64,000 nt of DNA from Gammaproteobacteria bacterium (GTDB lineage Bacteria; Pseudomonadota; Gammaproteobacteria; Pseudomonadales; Cellvibrionaceae), in assembly GCA_004172865.1 (NCBI GenBank), contig SEBV01000010.1, forward strand, positions 124,001 to 188,000, in the 5' to 3' direction. This document shows positions 48,294 through 57,812 of the stretch, piece after piece. Position 1 is the first letter of the stretch. Each line of letters starts with the position of its first letter. The position numbers and the translations under genes are program-made. The notes beneath the pieces are model-generated. The model searched no databases. It was not told the origin of the DNA and was given only the letters and a program-made list of their open reading frames with translations.

Positions 48294-48329
48294 ATGAGAT
48301 TGATTTTTAAATCAAACTATAAATAAAAA

Positions 48330-49037
48330 CTACAACCTCAGAATTTTTTTCACAAATGGAATTGTCAATTTTCGCTGTTCCGCCAGGGATGCATGATCCA
48401 ACCGATTCAACTGCCAAAATAATTCATTCATATCGCGCGGCAAACGCTGAATAATATAGGCCGCGACTTCATCATTTAATTCCAAACCACGAGCGCGAGC
48501 GCGAAATTGTAAGGCCGCTTGTTTTTGACTGTCATCCAGCGTGTGGACATGAAAAACCGCGCCCCACTGTAACCGCGATTTTAAATCGGGCAGGTTTACT
48601 GGTAATTCCTGTGGTCCTTGAACTGCTGCCACTAATAATAATTTGCCAGCATCGCGCAAACGATTGAACAAACTAAATAAAGCAAACTCCCATTCTGGCC
48701 GATTGATGATTTCTTCCAACGCATCCAACACAACCAAATCTAAATCTTCCAAACCGACAAATAATTCGTCAGGCGCGTAACCAGCCAAATCATGTAGGGG
48801 AAAATATTGAAAAGATTTTTCGAGAGTTTGGGCGTGATGACAAGCTGCTTGTAATAGATGTGTTAAACCGCTGCCTGTGGCGCCCCACAAAAAAATAAAA
48901 GGTTCATTGGCCGTTTCAATTTGCAGACGCAACGCCGATAAAATTTGTGCATTGTGTGTGTCGGCAGACGCATAGAAATTTTCAAATGTCGCATCGTCAT
49001 TAAGGCTGACGCCAAGTGAAAGCTGTTGCGGATTCAT
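48330..49037 (-). CDS. hda: DnaA regulatory inactivator Hda
   Basis: 235 residues, the usual size. AAA+ DnaA-related ATPase: N-terminal clamp-binding LSLGVSL (QLSLGVSLNDDATFENFYAS in overlapping parts), a P-loop in WGATGSGLTHLL, and a Walker B-like LDLVVLDALEEI. Stimulates hydrolysis of DnaA-ATP after initiation with the loaded clamp. 12 bases downstream of the DUF2066 gene, the neighbour it has in Pseudomonas-like genomes. Confidence 0.9.
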   Translation of the reverse strand: MNPQQLSLGVSLNDDATFENFYASADTHNAQILSALRLQIETANEPFIFLWGATGSGLTHLLQAACHHAQTLEKSFQYFPLHDLAGYAPDELFVGLEDLDLVVLDALEEIINRPEWEFALFSLFNRLRDAGKLLLVAAVQGPQELPVNLPDLKSRLQWGAVFHVHTLDDSQKQAALQFRARARGLELNDEVAAYIIQRLPRDMNELFWQLNRLDHASLAEQRKLTIPFVKKILRL

Positions 49038-49049
49038 TGTTTAAACCTG

Positions 49050-49637
49050 TCAATTCTGCCAGCGAAACGTCAGTGGTTGCGGCTTATCATTTACAACTGC
49101 TTGCAATTTAGCGCCCGCTTCCAAAGTAGTTTTTAACAATTGCTCGTCGCCATCCAACATCAGATTAAATTGCAAAACTTCTTTTTCAACGCTGATTAAA
49201 TTTACGCTGCGAATAACACCAACCGTTCGCAAATAGGCTTGTACTTGTTTGAACGCAGTGAAGTCTTTTACATCTACCACGTAAAGCGTTATGCCCTGTG
49301 CGGTGTTGGCGCCAGCCGCTATCAGCTGGGCTTTTTGTAAAAGTGTTTGAATTGCCAGCGGCGAATAATTCAGCACTATCGTTTTGTCAGAGCTGTAACT
49401 GAATTTGGCGAGATAATTCGGCGCTTCCGCAATTGCTTGATGCACTAAAGGATGTTGTAACGCAGCCGAGTCGCCCGCCACGTGTAAAATCACATCGCCA
49501 AGTGTTGCCTTGGCGGCTGCAACACGTTCGCTTTCTGATTGATTGGCGACCGGCGCTTCCACGCGGTAAATGTCCACCTGCTGCGCCGAGGCACCGGCCA
49601 CAAACAAACTCAAAACTAATAATAAATGTCTGGCCAC
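49050..49637 (-). CDS. Short DUF2066-domain exported protein
   Basis: 195 residues from the GTG at 49637, which has AGGAG seven bases upstream and opens a clean signal peptide (MARHLLLVLSLFVAGASAQQ by convention). An ATG at 49688 would add 17 residues in front. The mature start YRVEAPVANQSESERVAAAK matches the DUF2066 N-terminus, and AIAEAPNYLAKFSY continues it. The family is usually ~350 residues; here the middle region is missing, so this is a shortened form. Function unknown. Co-transcribed with hda. Confidence 0.75.
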   Translation of the reverse strand: MARHLLLVLSLFVAGASAQQVDIYRVEAPVANQSESERVAAAKATLGDVILHVAGDSAALQHPLVHQAIAEAPNYLAKFSYSSDKTIVLNYSPLAIQTLLQKAQLIAAGANTAQGITLYVVDVKDFTAFKQVQAYLRTVGVIRSVNLISVEKEVLQFNLMLDGDEQLLKTTLEAGAKLQAVVNDKPQPLTFRWQN

Positions 49638-49831
49638 AGCCAACTCCTGCCATTTGGTTGAAAAGCGCTTCAGATAAGTGGGCAGCATTGTAACAGGCTT
49701 GCCGAAATTTCTCGGGGAAAAGTCTTCACAAAGTCATTGATTGGGAATGGCACTTGAAAATAGAGGTAAGCCAGCAAATTTTTTGTACAATGCGTCCCAT
49801 TAAATTTCATCATTCAATAAAGATAAAAATC

Positions 49832-51085
49832 ATGAATACACTAAGCACGCCGCTCGCCCAACCTACGCAAAAAATCCTGAACGCCACCATTATCATCGCC
49901 GCATTGGGTTATTTTGTTGATGTTTACGACCTGATTCTGTTTTTGATTATCGGCAAAAAAAGCTTGGCCGAACTTTACCCTGCCTGGGCTGGACAACCCA
50001 TTCTGCTGGAAAAATTCCAACACTTGCTCGACTTACAAATGACCGGAATGTTAGTGGGCGGAATTGCCTGGGGCATTATCGGCGATAAAAAAGGCCGCCT
50101 CGCCGTGCTCTTCGGCAGCATTATTTGCTACTCGCTCGCCAACCTCGCGAACGCATTCGTCACCGATATGACCACCTACGAGATTCTGCGATTTGTAGCG
50201 GGCTTCGGCTTGGCCGGTGAACTGGGCGCCGGCGTATGCCTGGTGGCAGAAATGATGGATAAAAATAAACGCGGCCTGGGCACCATGCTAGTGGCCTCAG
50301 TAGGTTTGCTCGGTGCGGTTGCTGCGGCACTGGTGGCGCAATTTAAAAGCTGGCAAGTCTGTTACATCATCGGCGGTGTTCTTGGGTTGGGCCTGCTGGT
50401 GCTTCGTATCAGCACTTTTGAAAGTGCGATGTTTAAAAAAGCTAACCATGCGAATGTTCGTCAGGGCAATTTCTTAATGATGTTCACTTCGCGCGACCGT
50501 TTTTTCCGTTTACTTAAAACAATCGTGCTCGGTTTACCGGTATGGTTTGTGATTGGCTTGCTGGTAGCGCGCGCGCCGGAAATTGCTAAAACGCTTAAAG
50601 TGCAAGGCGACATAGCGCAAAACCTTTGCATACTCCTCGCCTACTCCGGGCTTGTGATTGGCGATCTTGCATCGGGCACTACCAGCCAACTTCTGCGTAG
50701 TCGCAAAAAAGCCTTCGCCGTTTTTTACGTGCTCTGCACCTTAACCATGTTCGGTTATTTAAATTTACACGATGTTAGCAGCACTATTTTTTATAGCGCC
50801 ATTTTTCTGTTGGGATTTTCGGTAGGATTTTGGGCATTATTTGTAACCAATGCGTCCGAACAATTCGGCACAAATTTACGTGCGACCTCCGCCATTAGCG
50901 TACCCAATTTCGCTCGCGGCTCCTTGGTGCCTATCGCCTGGATTTACACGCAAGTCAATTCGACCAGCGGAAATATGATTAATAGTTTTTTGTGGGTGGG
51001 CGGCGGCCTCATGCTGCTCTCGTTTATCACCCTTTATTTTGTAGAAGAAACCTTCGCAAAAGATTTGGATTTCTACGAACACTAG
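49832..51085 (+). CDS. MFS transporter (metabolite:H+ symporter type)
   Basis: 417 residues from the ATG at 49832 (MNTLSTPLAQPTQKIL); an in-frame codon at 49754 would add 26 residues without membrane character. Twelve helices, with LGYFVDVYDLILFLIIGKKS at the first and GGIAWGIIGDKKGRLAVLFG as the loop 2-3 signature. LRFVAGFGLAGELGAGVCLV is the sugar-porter/ShiA-like helix 4 motif. The substrate is not evident. Divergent from the DUF2066-hda pair. Confidence 0.85.
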   Translation: MNTLSTPLAQPTQKILNATIIIAALGYFVDVYDLILFLIIGKKSLAELYPAWAGQPILLEKFQHLLDLQMTGMLVGGIAWGIIGDKKGRLAVLFGSIICYSLANLANAFVTDMTTYEILRFVAGFGLAGELGAGVCLVAEMMDKNKRGLGTMLVASVGLLGAVAAALVAQFKSWQVCYIIGGVLGLGLLVLRISTFESAMFKKANHANVRQGNFLMMFTSRDRFFRLLKTIVLGLPVWFVIGLLVARAPEIAKTLKVQGDIAQNLCILLAYSGLVIGDLASGTTSQLLRSRKKAFAVFYVLCTLTMFGYLNLHDVSSTIFYSAIFLLGFSVGFWALFVTNASEQFGTNLRATSAISVPNFARGSLVPIAWIYTQVNSTSGNMINSFLWVGGGLMLLSFITLYFVEETFAKDLDFYEH

Positions 51086-51318
51086 CTGTTTATTATGACG
51101 ACATCGATAGCGACATTATTATGTCGCTCCGCAAAAAACTCCTGAACTTCTAGACCCGCACCAAAATCACCCACAAAAAATTCATACACTAAACGCTTGC
51201 GCCGCTATAGACTGCAAGCCACGTGAGCTTCGCCTTTTGGCGTAATCTTTGCTCCCCAACTTTTGTTATTACATCTTTTATCAGCACAAATCTTTATCAA
51301 AATACTTATGGAGAACCA

Positions 51319-52038
51319 ATGGGCAGAGTACATTTTATCGGCGGCGAAAAAGGCGGTGTAGGTAAATCCCTAACAGCCCGTTTACTGGCGCAATATTTTA
51401 TTGACAATCAATTGCCATTCATTGGTTTTGACACAGATCAATCCCACGGCACTTTCTCGCGCTTTTATGCAGATTTTGCCAGCCCGATTATCGTGGAAGA
51501 TTTTGATAGCCTCGATGAAATTGTCGCCACCGCAGAAGAACAACCCAACATAGATATCATTGTAGATTTAGCGGCGCAAACATCGCGCAAACTTGAACAA
51601 TGGATTGCAGACAGCGGAATTTTTGAAATCTTTGCAGAGCTTGATTATAAAGTTTATCTCTGGCACGTTATGGACGACGGCGCAGATTCAATGCGTTTGC
51701 TGGATAGACTTCTCGAAAAACATGCAAACGCAAATGCGCAATTTATTGTCCTAAGCAATATGGGTCGCGGCGAAAATTTCGATGCTGCAAAACAATCAGC
51801 TACTTTTGCAAAAGCCCGCGAACGCAACGCAAAATTTATTACACTCAACAAACTCCAACCACGCCTGATACAAAAAGTTGATTTCAGCAATTACAGCTTT
51901 TGGGCCGCGGCAAATAACACTGAAGCCATGAGCATTACTGAGCGCCAACGGATTAAAGTGTGGCTGAATAATATTTTTTCTGAATTCAATAAAGCTTTGG
52001 CACCAGATACTTCTCATCAGCTACAACAGGTAGAATAA
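51319..52038 (+). CDS. Orphan ParA/MinD-like P-loop ATPase
   Basis: 239 residues from the ATG at 51319, which has GGAG six bases upstream; an in-frame start at 51223 lacks one. A deviant Walker A, EKGGVGKSL (residues 10-18), is followed by FIGFDTDQSHGTFSRFYAD and PNIDIIVDLAAQTSRKLE. The C-terminal part lacks a recognisable ParB partner motif. There is no parB or mobilisation gene beside it, so a plasmid-style partition role is unlikely; it resembles the mobilisation-type ATPases seen alone on chromosomes. Function unknown. Confidence 0.82.
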   Translation: MGRVHFIGGEKGGVGKSLTARLLAQYFIDNQLPFIGFDTDQSHGTFSRFYADFASPIIVEDFDSLDEIVATAEEQPNIDIIVDLAAQTSRKLEQWIADSGIFEIFAELDYKVYLWHVMDDGADSMRLLDRLLEKHANANAQFIVLSNMGRGENFDAAKQSATFAKARERNAKFITLNKLQPRLIQKVDFSNYSFWAAANNTEAMSITERQRIKVWLNNIFSEFNKALAPDTSHQLQQVE

Positions 52039-52048
52039 TTTTTACGAT

Positions 52049-52075
52049 GTAGGCTGTTGATGCAACAACCTACAA
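52049..52075. terminator. Hairpin after ParA-like gene
   Basis: TGTAGGCTGTTG/CAACAACCTACA with an ATG loop and one G:T pair, no T run. Shares the GTAGG/CCTAC theme of the REP-like repeats near 10400. Confidence 0.45.
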
Positions 52076-52207
52076 TTCTCTTAAAAGTTTCCCTTAATGA
52101 ATTCATAGATCCCAGGTTCAATTTGAACTAATCTATTTCCTTCACATCCAATTCAAAGCATCTAGCAATTCATTTCTTAATTCACTCCTCAATAAAGGAG
52201 AAATCTA

Positions 52208-53581
52208 ATGACAGAATTCCGCACTGAACACGACACCATGGGCGAAGTACAAGTGCCCTCTTCTGCGCTTTATGGCGCGCAAACTCAACGAGCTATTGAT
52301 AATTTTTCAATCAGCCAACTGCGTTTACCCCCGCATTTTATTGTTGCGGTTGCACATATTAAAAAAGCGGCAGCGCAGGCAAATGTAGAATTGGGTTTAT
52401 TAGATACAAAAATTGCACAGGCAATTATTAGTGCAAGCGAAACAATTATTGCTGGGAATCATAGCGATCAATTTCCGGTTGATGTATTTCAAACCGGTTC
52501 GGGCACCAGCACTAACATGAATGTGAATGAAGTGATTGCACGGCTTGCGAGTGAAGCAGCGGGACATAGCGTGCATGCGAATGATCACGTTAATATGAGC
52601 CAAAGCAGTAACGATACAATTCCCAGCGCAATTCATATCAGTGCCGCGCTCACATTTGAAAAAGATTTACTTCCTGCGCTGGAAAATTTACATACCAGTT
52701 TATTAGGGAAAGCAGAACAATTACATGAAATCGTAAAAACCGGACGTACCCATTTAATGGATGCTATGCCATTAACGTTGGGTCAGGAGATTGGCGGTTG
52801 GGCAAGTCAAATTGAAAGTAATTATGTGCGCTTGCAAACTGCGCTGCCTCAATTATTTCAACTTGCGCAAGGCGGCACCGCAGTTGGAACTGGTGTAAAC
52901 GCCCATAAAGAATTCGCAGAACTTTTTGCGAAAAAACTCAGTGAAAATACCGAGCTTCCTTTTACACCGGCACCGAATTTTTTCGCAGTGATGAGCGCGC
53001 AAGACACGGCGGTTGCAATATCCGGCCAATTAAAAACATTGGCAGTAAGTTTGATGAAAATCGCTAATGATTTACGCTGGATGAATTCGGGCCCACTCGC
53101 GGGCATTGCCGAAATTAGTTTGCATGCATTGCAACCCGGTTCGTCAATTATGCCGGGTAAAGTAAACCCGGTAATTCCCGAAGCAGTTTGCATGGTGTGC
53201 GCACAAGTTATTGGCAATGACGTTAGTATCGGTGTTGCAGGGCAATCGGGAAATTTTCAATTAAATGTAATGCTGCCGCTGATTGCCTATAATTTATTGC
53301 AATCTATTGAGCTGCTAAGCAATGCATCAAATCAACTCGCCGATAATGCAGTTGCCACATTCACAGTGAATCAAGACAACCTCGAAAAAACCTTATCAAG
53401 AAATCCTATTCTGGTGACTGCGCTTAATTCAGTTATCGGCTATGAGAAAGCCGCCGCTGTCGCTAAAAAGGCGTACAAAGATGGCCGCGCGATTATTGAT
53501 GTTGCTGAAGAAGACACAGAATTAAGTCGTGAACAACTTACTCAGTTTCTCAATCCAAAAACTTTAACGGGACAAGAATAA
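52208..53581 (+). CDS. fumC: Class II fumarate hydratase
   Basis: 457 residues. The family signature GSSIMPGKVNPVIPEA is intact, with TSTNMNVNEVIA and GRTHLMDAMPLTLGQE in the substrate region. Oxygen-stable enzyme converting fumarate and water to malate. Lies apart from the main TCA cluster; its own AAAGGAG ribosome site is strong. Convergent with a DUF2789 gene. Confidence 0.96.
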   Translation: MTEFRTEHDTMGEVQVPSSALYGAQTQRAIDNFSISQLRLPPHFIVAVAHIKKAAAQANVELGLLDTKIAQAIISASETIIAGNHSDQFPVDVFQTGSGTSTNMNVNEVIARLASEAAGHSVHANDHVNMSQSSNDTIPSAIHISAALTFEKDLLPALENLHTSLLGKAEQLHEIVKTGRTHLMDAMPLTLGQEIGGWASQIESNYVRLQTALPQLFQLAQGGTAVGTGVNAHKEFAELFAKKLSENTELPFTPAPNFFAVMSAQDTAVAISGQLKTLAVSLMKIANDLRWMNSGPLAGIAEISLHALQPGSSIMPGKVNPVIPEAVCMVCAQVIGNDVSIGVAGQSGNFQLNVMLPLIAYNLLQSIELLSNASNQLADNAVATFTVNQDNLEKTLSRNPILVTALNSVIGYEKAAAVAKKAYKDGRAIIDVAEEDTELSREQLTQFLNPKTLTGQE

Positions 53582-53590
53582 ATCAAGATA

Positions 53591-53620
53591 GCAATAACGC
53601 AATTTTGATTGCGCTATTGC
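53591..53620. terminator. Terminator between convergent fumC and DUF2789 genes
   Basis: GCAATAACGCAAT/ATTGCGCTATTGC stem with one bulge and a TTTG loop. Confidence 0.65.
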
Positions 53621-53632
53621 TTCATCAAAAAT

Positions 53633-53866
53633 TTACTGGCGCAGGCTGGTATCAAACTTATCAATTACCACTGCCCAATCCGCATCATTTTTAATTTGCT
53701 CACCTAAAAACTGGGATTGTCCAGGCGTCCAAAATGGGGCTTTGCTCAGGGGAATGGTTGCATCCAAAGGACGGTGTGAATGGATAAATGCTTCGATGTC
53801 CTCTTCGCTGGAAGGCAAACCTAATTGATCAAATAAGGTCGTGAGGTTGTGAGAATTATTGTCCAT
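53633..53866 (-). CDS. DUF2789 family small protein
   Basis: 77 residues from the ATG at 53866 (MDNNSHNLTTLFDQLGLPSS), with GGAG six bases upstream. Matches DUF2789: LFDQLGLPSSEEDIEAFI, then PFWTPGQSQFLGEQIKNDAD. The family is common in gammaproteobacteria and has no known role to my knowledge. Convergent with fumC. Confidence 0.85.
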   Translation of the reverse strand: MDNNSHNLTTLFDQLGLPSSEEDIEAFIHSHRPLDATIPLSKAPFWTPGQSQFLGEQIKNDADWAVVIDKFDTSLRQ

Positions 53867-54165
53867 TTTCAACTCCGGAATTGTTGGCTAGTTCAAATCG
53901 ACAATAAGTGTAAATCGCCGATTGCGTGAATAAAGAGGGAACTTATCGCGCCACGCTTAATCAGTAACCTTAAGCAATCGTTCAAGTTTCCGTAGAATTC
54001 ATCGCCAATTTAATGCGCTTAGCAGGTCTTAAGTCTGTAACTTAACTAGCATATAAATAAATAAAGCTATTAAATAACCACCATTTTTCGAGCTAACCCG
54101 ATTTAATCGACTATAATGTCGTCTAAATTTACAAATCAACTGTGTTTATAAACCTTGGGAGACCT

Positions 54166-55080
54166 ATGCAGTCCTTTGAAGATAACGATGCGCTCAATCA
54201 ATTGGATAGTGCCGCCTTTAAATTTAAACACAAATTACTAGGTCACCCATCGCTAAGCTTGGAGAATTTGGCTAATGTTCTGCCCGAATTGCCAGAAGGC
54301 AGAGTGGAGTACTCAAAGGGTTTGTTGAATATCAATGATGACTTTGAGACTACATTTAGGGATCAGCGCAAAAAATTCAGTCTTGAAGACACTATTGAAA
54401 ATATCCGTACCTCCAATTCTTACATCATGGTGAATCACCCCGATGTGCACCCGTCGTTTGCGCCTATCAAGCGTCAATTAATAGAAGATGTTGAAAAAAT
54501 CATGCATCGCCTGGGCGTTGGTAAAGAAGCGATTGACCCACGCTTGTTCCTGTTTATAGCGTCTCCCAACAGCATCACGCCGTTTCATATTGATCGCTAT
54601 TCCAATTTTCTCATGCAATTCCGCGGCAGCAAGCATGTCAGCGTCTTTCCTCAATGGGACGAGCGTGCGGTAACTGCAGCGCATCATGAAGCTTACATGG
54701 CTTATGCGAATACCAAATTGCCGTTTAACGACGAGATTGATGCTTTGGGAACCAAGTTTGAATTTAAGCCTGGCGAAGCTATTCATATTCCTTTCTTGGC
54801 TGGGCATCATGTGCGTAACGGCAGTGATGATGTGTCGATTTCCATGGCGATCTTCTTTAATACCGAGCAAAACAACGCGTGGCGCAAAGCACTTCGCTTC
54901 AATGGTGTAGCTCGCAAAGCTTTAAACAAAGTCGGCTTGAAGCCAGCTCCTATCGGCAGACAAGCCTGGCGTGACAAAGCTAAAGCAATGGGATGGGACG
55001 CTTACAATAAAGTTCGCAGTATTCAAACTCGTAACCAGAATATCTTCTCCATTGGCCTCTCAATGATGGCTTCCTTTTAG
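54166..55080 (+). CDS. JmjC/cupin-like Fe(II) dioxygenase-fold protein
   Basis: 304 residues from the ATG at 54166 with GGGAG upstream; a GTG eight codons earlier is weaker. A cupin_8/JmjC-like core is suggested by SPNSITPFHIDRYSNFLMQF (H-x-D metal pair) and the later FKPGEAIHIPFLAGHHVRNG with the third histidine. Such proteins hydroxylate proteins or small molecules with 2-oxoglutarate. The target is unknown. Followed by a long perfect hairpin. Confidence 0.8.
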   Translation: MQSFEDNDALNQLDSAAFKFKHKLLGHPSLSLENLANVLPELPEGRVEYSKGLLNINDDFETTFRDQRKKFSLEDTIENIRTSNSYIMVNHPDVHPSFAPIKRQLIEDVEKIMHRLGVGKEAIDPRLFLFIASPNSITPFHIDRYSNFLMQFRGSKHVSVFPQWDERAVTAAHHEAYMAYANTKLPFNDEIDALGTKFEFKPGEAIHIPFLAGHHVRNGSDDVSISMAIFFNTEQNNAWRKALRFNGVARKALNKVGLKPAPIGRQAWRDKAKAMGWDAYNKVRSIQTRNQNIFSIGLSMMASF

Positions 55081-55091
55081 TTTCTTACATC

Positions 55092-55135
55092 TCTATCTAA
55101 ACACCGGAACATCTACTTTCCGGTGTTTAGATAGA
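55092..55135. terminator. Long perfect hairpin after JmjC-like gene
   Basis: 18-bp perfect stem (TCTATCTAAACACCGGAA and its complement) with an 8-nt loop, no T run. Probable transcript end or 3' stabiliser. Confidence 0.6.
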
Positions 55136-55269
55136 CTGCCCGTACCCGCTAAATATTTCGCCCCTCGCAAACCCCCACAGTCAGCGCAAAACTGTTAGAA
55201 TGGCGGCCTTTTTTTGACCCCCTGGTTATCATTAACTGGGCTCCGACTGCATCAGCCAGAGAATTCACT

Positions 55270-56361
55270 ATGAGCGACAACCAAAACTCCTCAACCCTTA
55301 ACTCCGCGCCTTCTCTCAGCTACAAAGACGCTGGCGTTGATATTGAAGCCGGCGATGCGCTGGTTGAACGCATTAAAAGCGTCGCCAAGCGTACCAAGCG
55401 CCCAGAGGTTATGGGTGGATTAGGTGGTTTTGCTTCTTTGGTTGAGATTCCTGCCGGCTACCGTCAACCGGTATTGGTTTCAGGAACTGACGGTGTAGGT
55501 ACAAAATTACGCTTGGCGATGACTCTGAACAAGCACGATACCATCGGTATCGACTTGGTAGCTATGTGTGTAAATGACTTGGTGGTCACAGGCGCTGAGC
55601 CTTTGTTCTTCCTCGATTACTACGCCACTGGAAAACTCAATGTAGACGTAGCAGCCTCTGTTGTTTCAGGTATTGGAGATGGTTGTGAACTCGCAGGTTG
55701 TGCCTTGGTAGGTGGCGAAACTGCCGAAATGCCGGGCATGTACGAAGGCGAAGATTACGATTTAGCAGGTTTCTGCACGGGCGTAGTCGAGAAGTCTGAA
55801 ATTATTGATGGCAGCAAAGTTCAAGCTGGCGATGCTCTTGTCGCCCTTACTTCAAGCGGCCCACACTCGAACGGTTATTCGTTGATCCGCAAAATTATTG
55901 AAGTTTCCAAAGCTGATTTAACGCAGGATTGCGGCGGTCGTCCGCTTGGCGATGCCTTGATGGAGCCAACTCGCATCTACGTAAAATCTGTACTCAAACT
56001 CATCAAAGAATCCCAAGTGAATGCCATGGCGCATATCACTGGTGGCGGCTTGACGGAAAATATTCCACGTGTTTTACCGGACGACTGCAAAGCCATTATC
56101 GACACCAAAAGCTGGACTTTCCCACCCGTATTCCAATTTTTGCAACGCGGCGGCAATGTGAACATTCGCGAAATGTACCGCACCTTTAACTGCGGCGTAG
56201 GCATGGTTATCGTGGTGCCTGCGAGCGAAAAAGATAACGCCTTGGCGATTTTAAAATCGGCTGGTGAGACCGCGTTCGTTGTTGGTCATATCGCCAAAAC
56301 TGTTGGCGACGAACCACAAGTTGATTTGCAAGGCCTGCTTCTTGACCAGAAGAGCCTCTAG
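55270..56361 (+). CDS. purM: Phosphoribosylformylglycinamidine cyclo-ligase
   Basis: 363 residues. Makes aminoimidazole ribotide in purine synthesis. [20 protein letters not shown] at the start, [32 protein letters not shown], and [11 protein letters not shown] are all family signatures. First gene of purM-purN-DUF3108; purN follows after four bases. Confidence 0.97.
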   Translation: MSDNQNSSTLNSAPSLSYKDAGVDIEAGDALVERIKSVAKRTKRPEVMGGLGGFASLVEIPAGYRQPVLVSGTDGVGTKLRLAMTLNKHDTIGIDLVAMCVNDLVVTGAEPLFFLDYYATGKLNVDVAASVVSGIGDGCELAGCALVGGETAEMPGMYEGEDYDLAGFCTGVVEKSEIIDGSKVQAGDALVALTSSGPHSNGYSLIRKIIEVSKADLTQDCGGRPLGDALMEPTRIYVKSVLKLIKESQVNAMAHITGGGLTENIPRVLPDDCKAIIDTKSWTFPPVFQFLQRGGNVNIREMYRTFNCGVGMVIVVPASEKDNALAILKSAGETAFVVGHIAKTVGDEPQVDLQGLLLDQKSL

Positions 56362-56365
56362 GCGC

Positions 56366-57031
56366 ATGTCATCCACTAAGAAAGCGCGTGTTGTCGTCCT
56401 TATTTCTGGGAGCGGTAGTAATCTACAAGCATTAATTGATGGCGTAACCAGCGGCGATTTACCGATTGAGCTGGTTGCGGTTATCAGCAATCGCCCCGGT
56501 GTATTCGGACTTGAGCGCGCAGCCAACGCCAGTATTCCTGCACAATTGCTCGATCACAAAGCTTTTACAGACCGCGAAAGTTTTGATCGCGCGCTTATGG
56601 ATAAAATCGATTCCTATCAACCCGACTTAATTGTGCTAGCTGGTTTTATGCGCATCCTGACTGCTGAATTTACGCAGCACTATTTGGGTAGAATGCTGAA
56701 TATCCACCCTTCCCTGCTGCCCAAGTTTCAAGGTTTGCACACGCATCAGCGCGCCATAGAAGCGGGCGAACAATGCCACGGCGTGACCGTGCATTTTGTT
56801 ACCGCAGAGTTGGACGGCGGACCTGCCATTGTGCAGGCATCAGTCCCCGTTTTTGAAAATGACGATGAAATTAGCCTCGCAAAGCGCGTGCAGCGTCAAG
56901 AACATGTGATTTATCCTTTGGCCGTAAAGTGGTTTGCCGAGGGCGATTTGTGCATGATTAATGGCAAAAGTATGTTAAAAGGTGAACCTTTGCCCTCATC
57001 CGGCTTCCAAATATGGTCTGATGAAACTTAA
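56366..57031 (+). CDS. purN: Phosphoribosylglycinamide formyltransferase
   Basis: 221 residues from the ATG at 56366, four bases after the purM stop; a frame start at 56264 would run inside purM. Transfers formyl from 10-formyl-THF to GAR. VVLISGSGSNLQALID at the start, catalytic Asn/His in NIHPSLLPKFQGL, and the Asp loop in VTAELDGGPAI. Translationally coupled with purM. Confidence 0.95.
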   Translation: MSSTKKARVVVLISGSGSNLQALIDGVTSGDLPIELVAVISNRPGVFGLERAANASIPAQLLDHKAFTDRESFDRALMDKIDSYQPDLIVLAGFMRILTAEFTQHYLGRMLNIHPSLLPKFQGLHTHQRAIEAGEQCHGVTVHFVTAELDGGPAIVQASVPVFENDDEISLAKRVQRQEHVIYPLAVKWFAEGDLCMINGKSMLKGEPLPSSGFQIWSDET

Positions 57032-57042
57032 GGAAAATTAAC

Positions 57043-57744
57043 ATGCGTATACATCATTGGTTGGTCGCTCTTTTAGGATTTGGTTTAACACTCGCCGCTC
57101 ACGCAAATTTATCCACCTTTGACAATACCTACACCGCCAAACTTTACGGCTTCTCTATTACCGCGACCAGTCGTTTAACGGCGCTCCCCAATGGTAATTA
57201 CGAATACGCTTTTAACGCTGACTCAAGTATTGGCAAGGTAACTGAAGTTACCGAAGTCAGTTGGAATGACAAAGAAAAACTGATTACGCCGCAGCATTAC
57301 ATCTACAAACGTAAAGGCATGGGCAATAATCGCGATGATGAATTGATATTTGACTGGCCAAATCTCAAGCTCACGAATGTTAAAAAAGATACCAAAATTG
57401 ATATTGCTAAAAAACTGCAAGATAGTTTGAGCTACCAGGTACAACTGAATCAGGATTTAATTGCTGGCAAAGACCGCTTTGAATATTCAGTTACCAATGG
57501 CCGCAAACTCAAACAATACAAATTTGAAATTGTAGGGGAAGAGATATTACCTACAGCACTTGGCGACGTTAAAGCCGTAAAAGTGAAACGGACCCGCGAC
57601 AATGAAGAATTAGTTACCTACGCGTGGTTTGCTAAAGACTTTCAACACCTGTTGGTACGTATGCAGCAGGAAGAAAATGGTTCTGCTTACACCATCTACA
57701 TCAGTAAAGCCTCGCTCAACGGCAAAGCAATAGAGCATTTTTGA
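57043..57744 (+). CDS. DUF3108 family exported protein
   Basis: 233 residues with a signal peptide (HHWLVALLGFGLTLAAHA). The mature part is beta-rich, with YTAKLYGFSITATSRL and a central DRFEYSVTNGRKLKQYKFEI, matching DUF3108 proteins that sit after purN in Pseudomonas-like genomes. Function unknown; possibly an envelope lipid- or polymer-binding barrel. 11 bases after purN, same transcript. Confidence 0.85.
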   Translation: MRIHHWLVALLGFGLTLAAHANLSTFDNTYTAKLYGFSITATSRLTALPNGNYEYAFNADSSIGKVTEVTEVSWNDKEKLITPQHYIYKRKGMGNNRDDELIFDWPNLKLTNVKKDTKIDIAKKLQDSLSYQVQLNQDLIAGKDRFEYSVTNGRKLKQYKFEIVGEEILPTALGDVKAVKVKRTRDNEELVTYAWFAKDFQHLLVRMQQEENGSAYTIYISKASLNGKAIEHF

Positions 57745-57812
57745 TTCACGAATTCAAAAAATTTTTAATATTTTAATGTTTATCTTTATATTTTAATTTC
57801 AGGAAAATTGTC

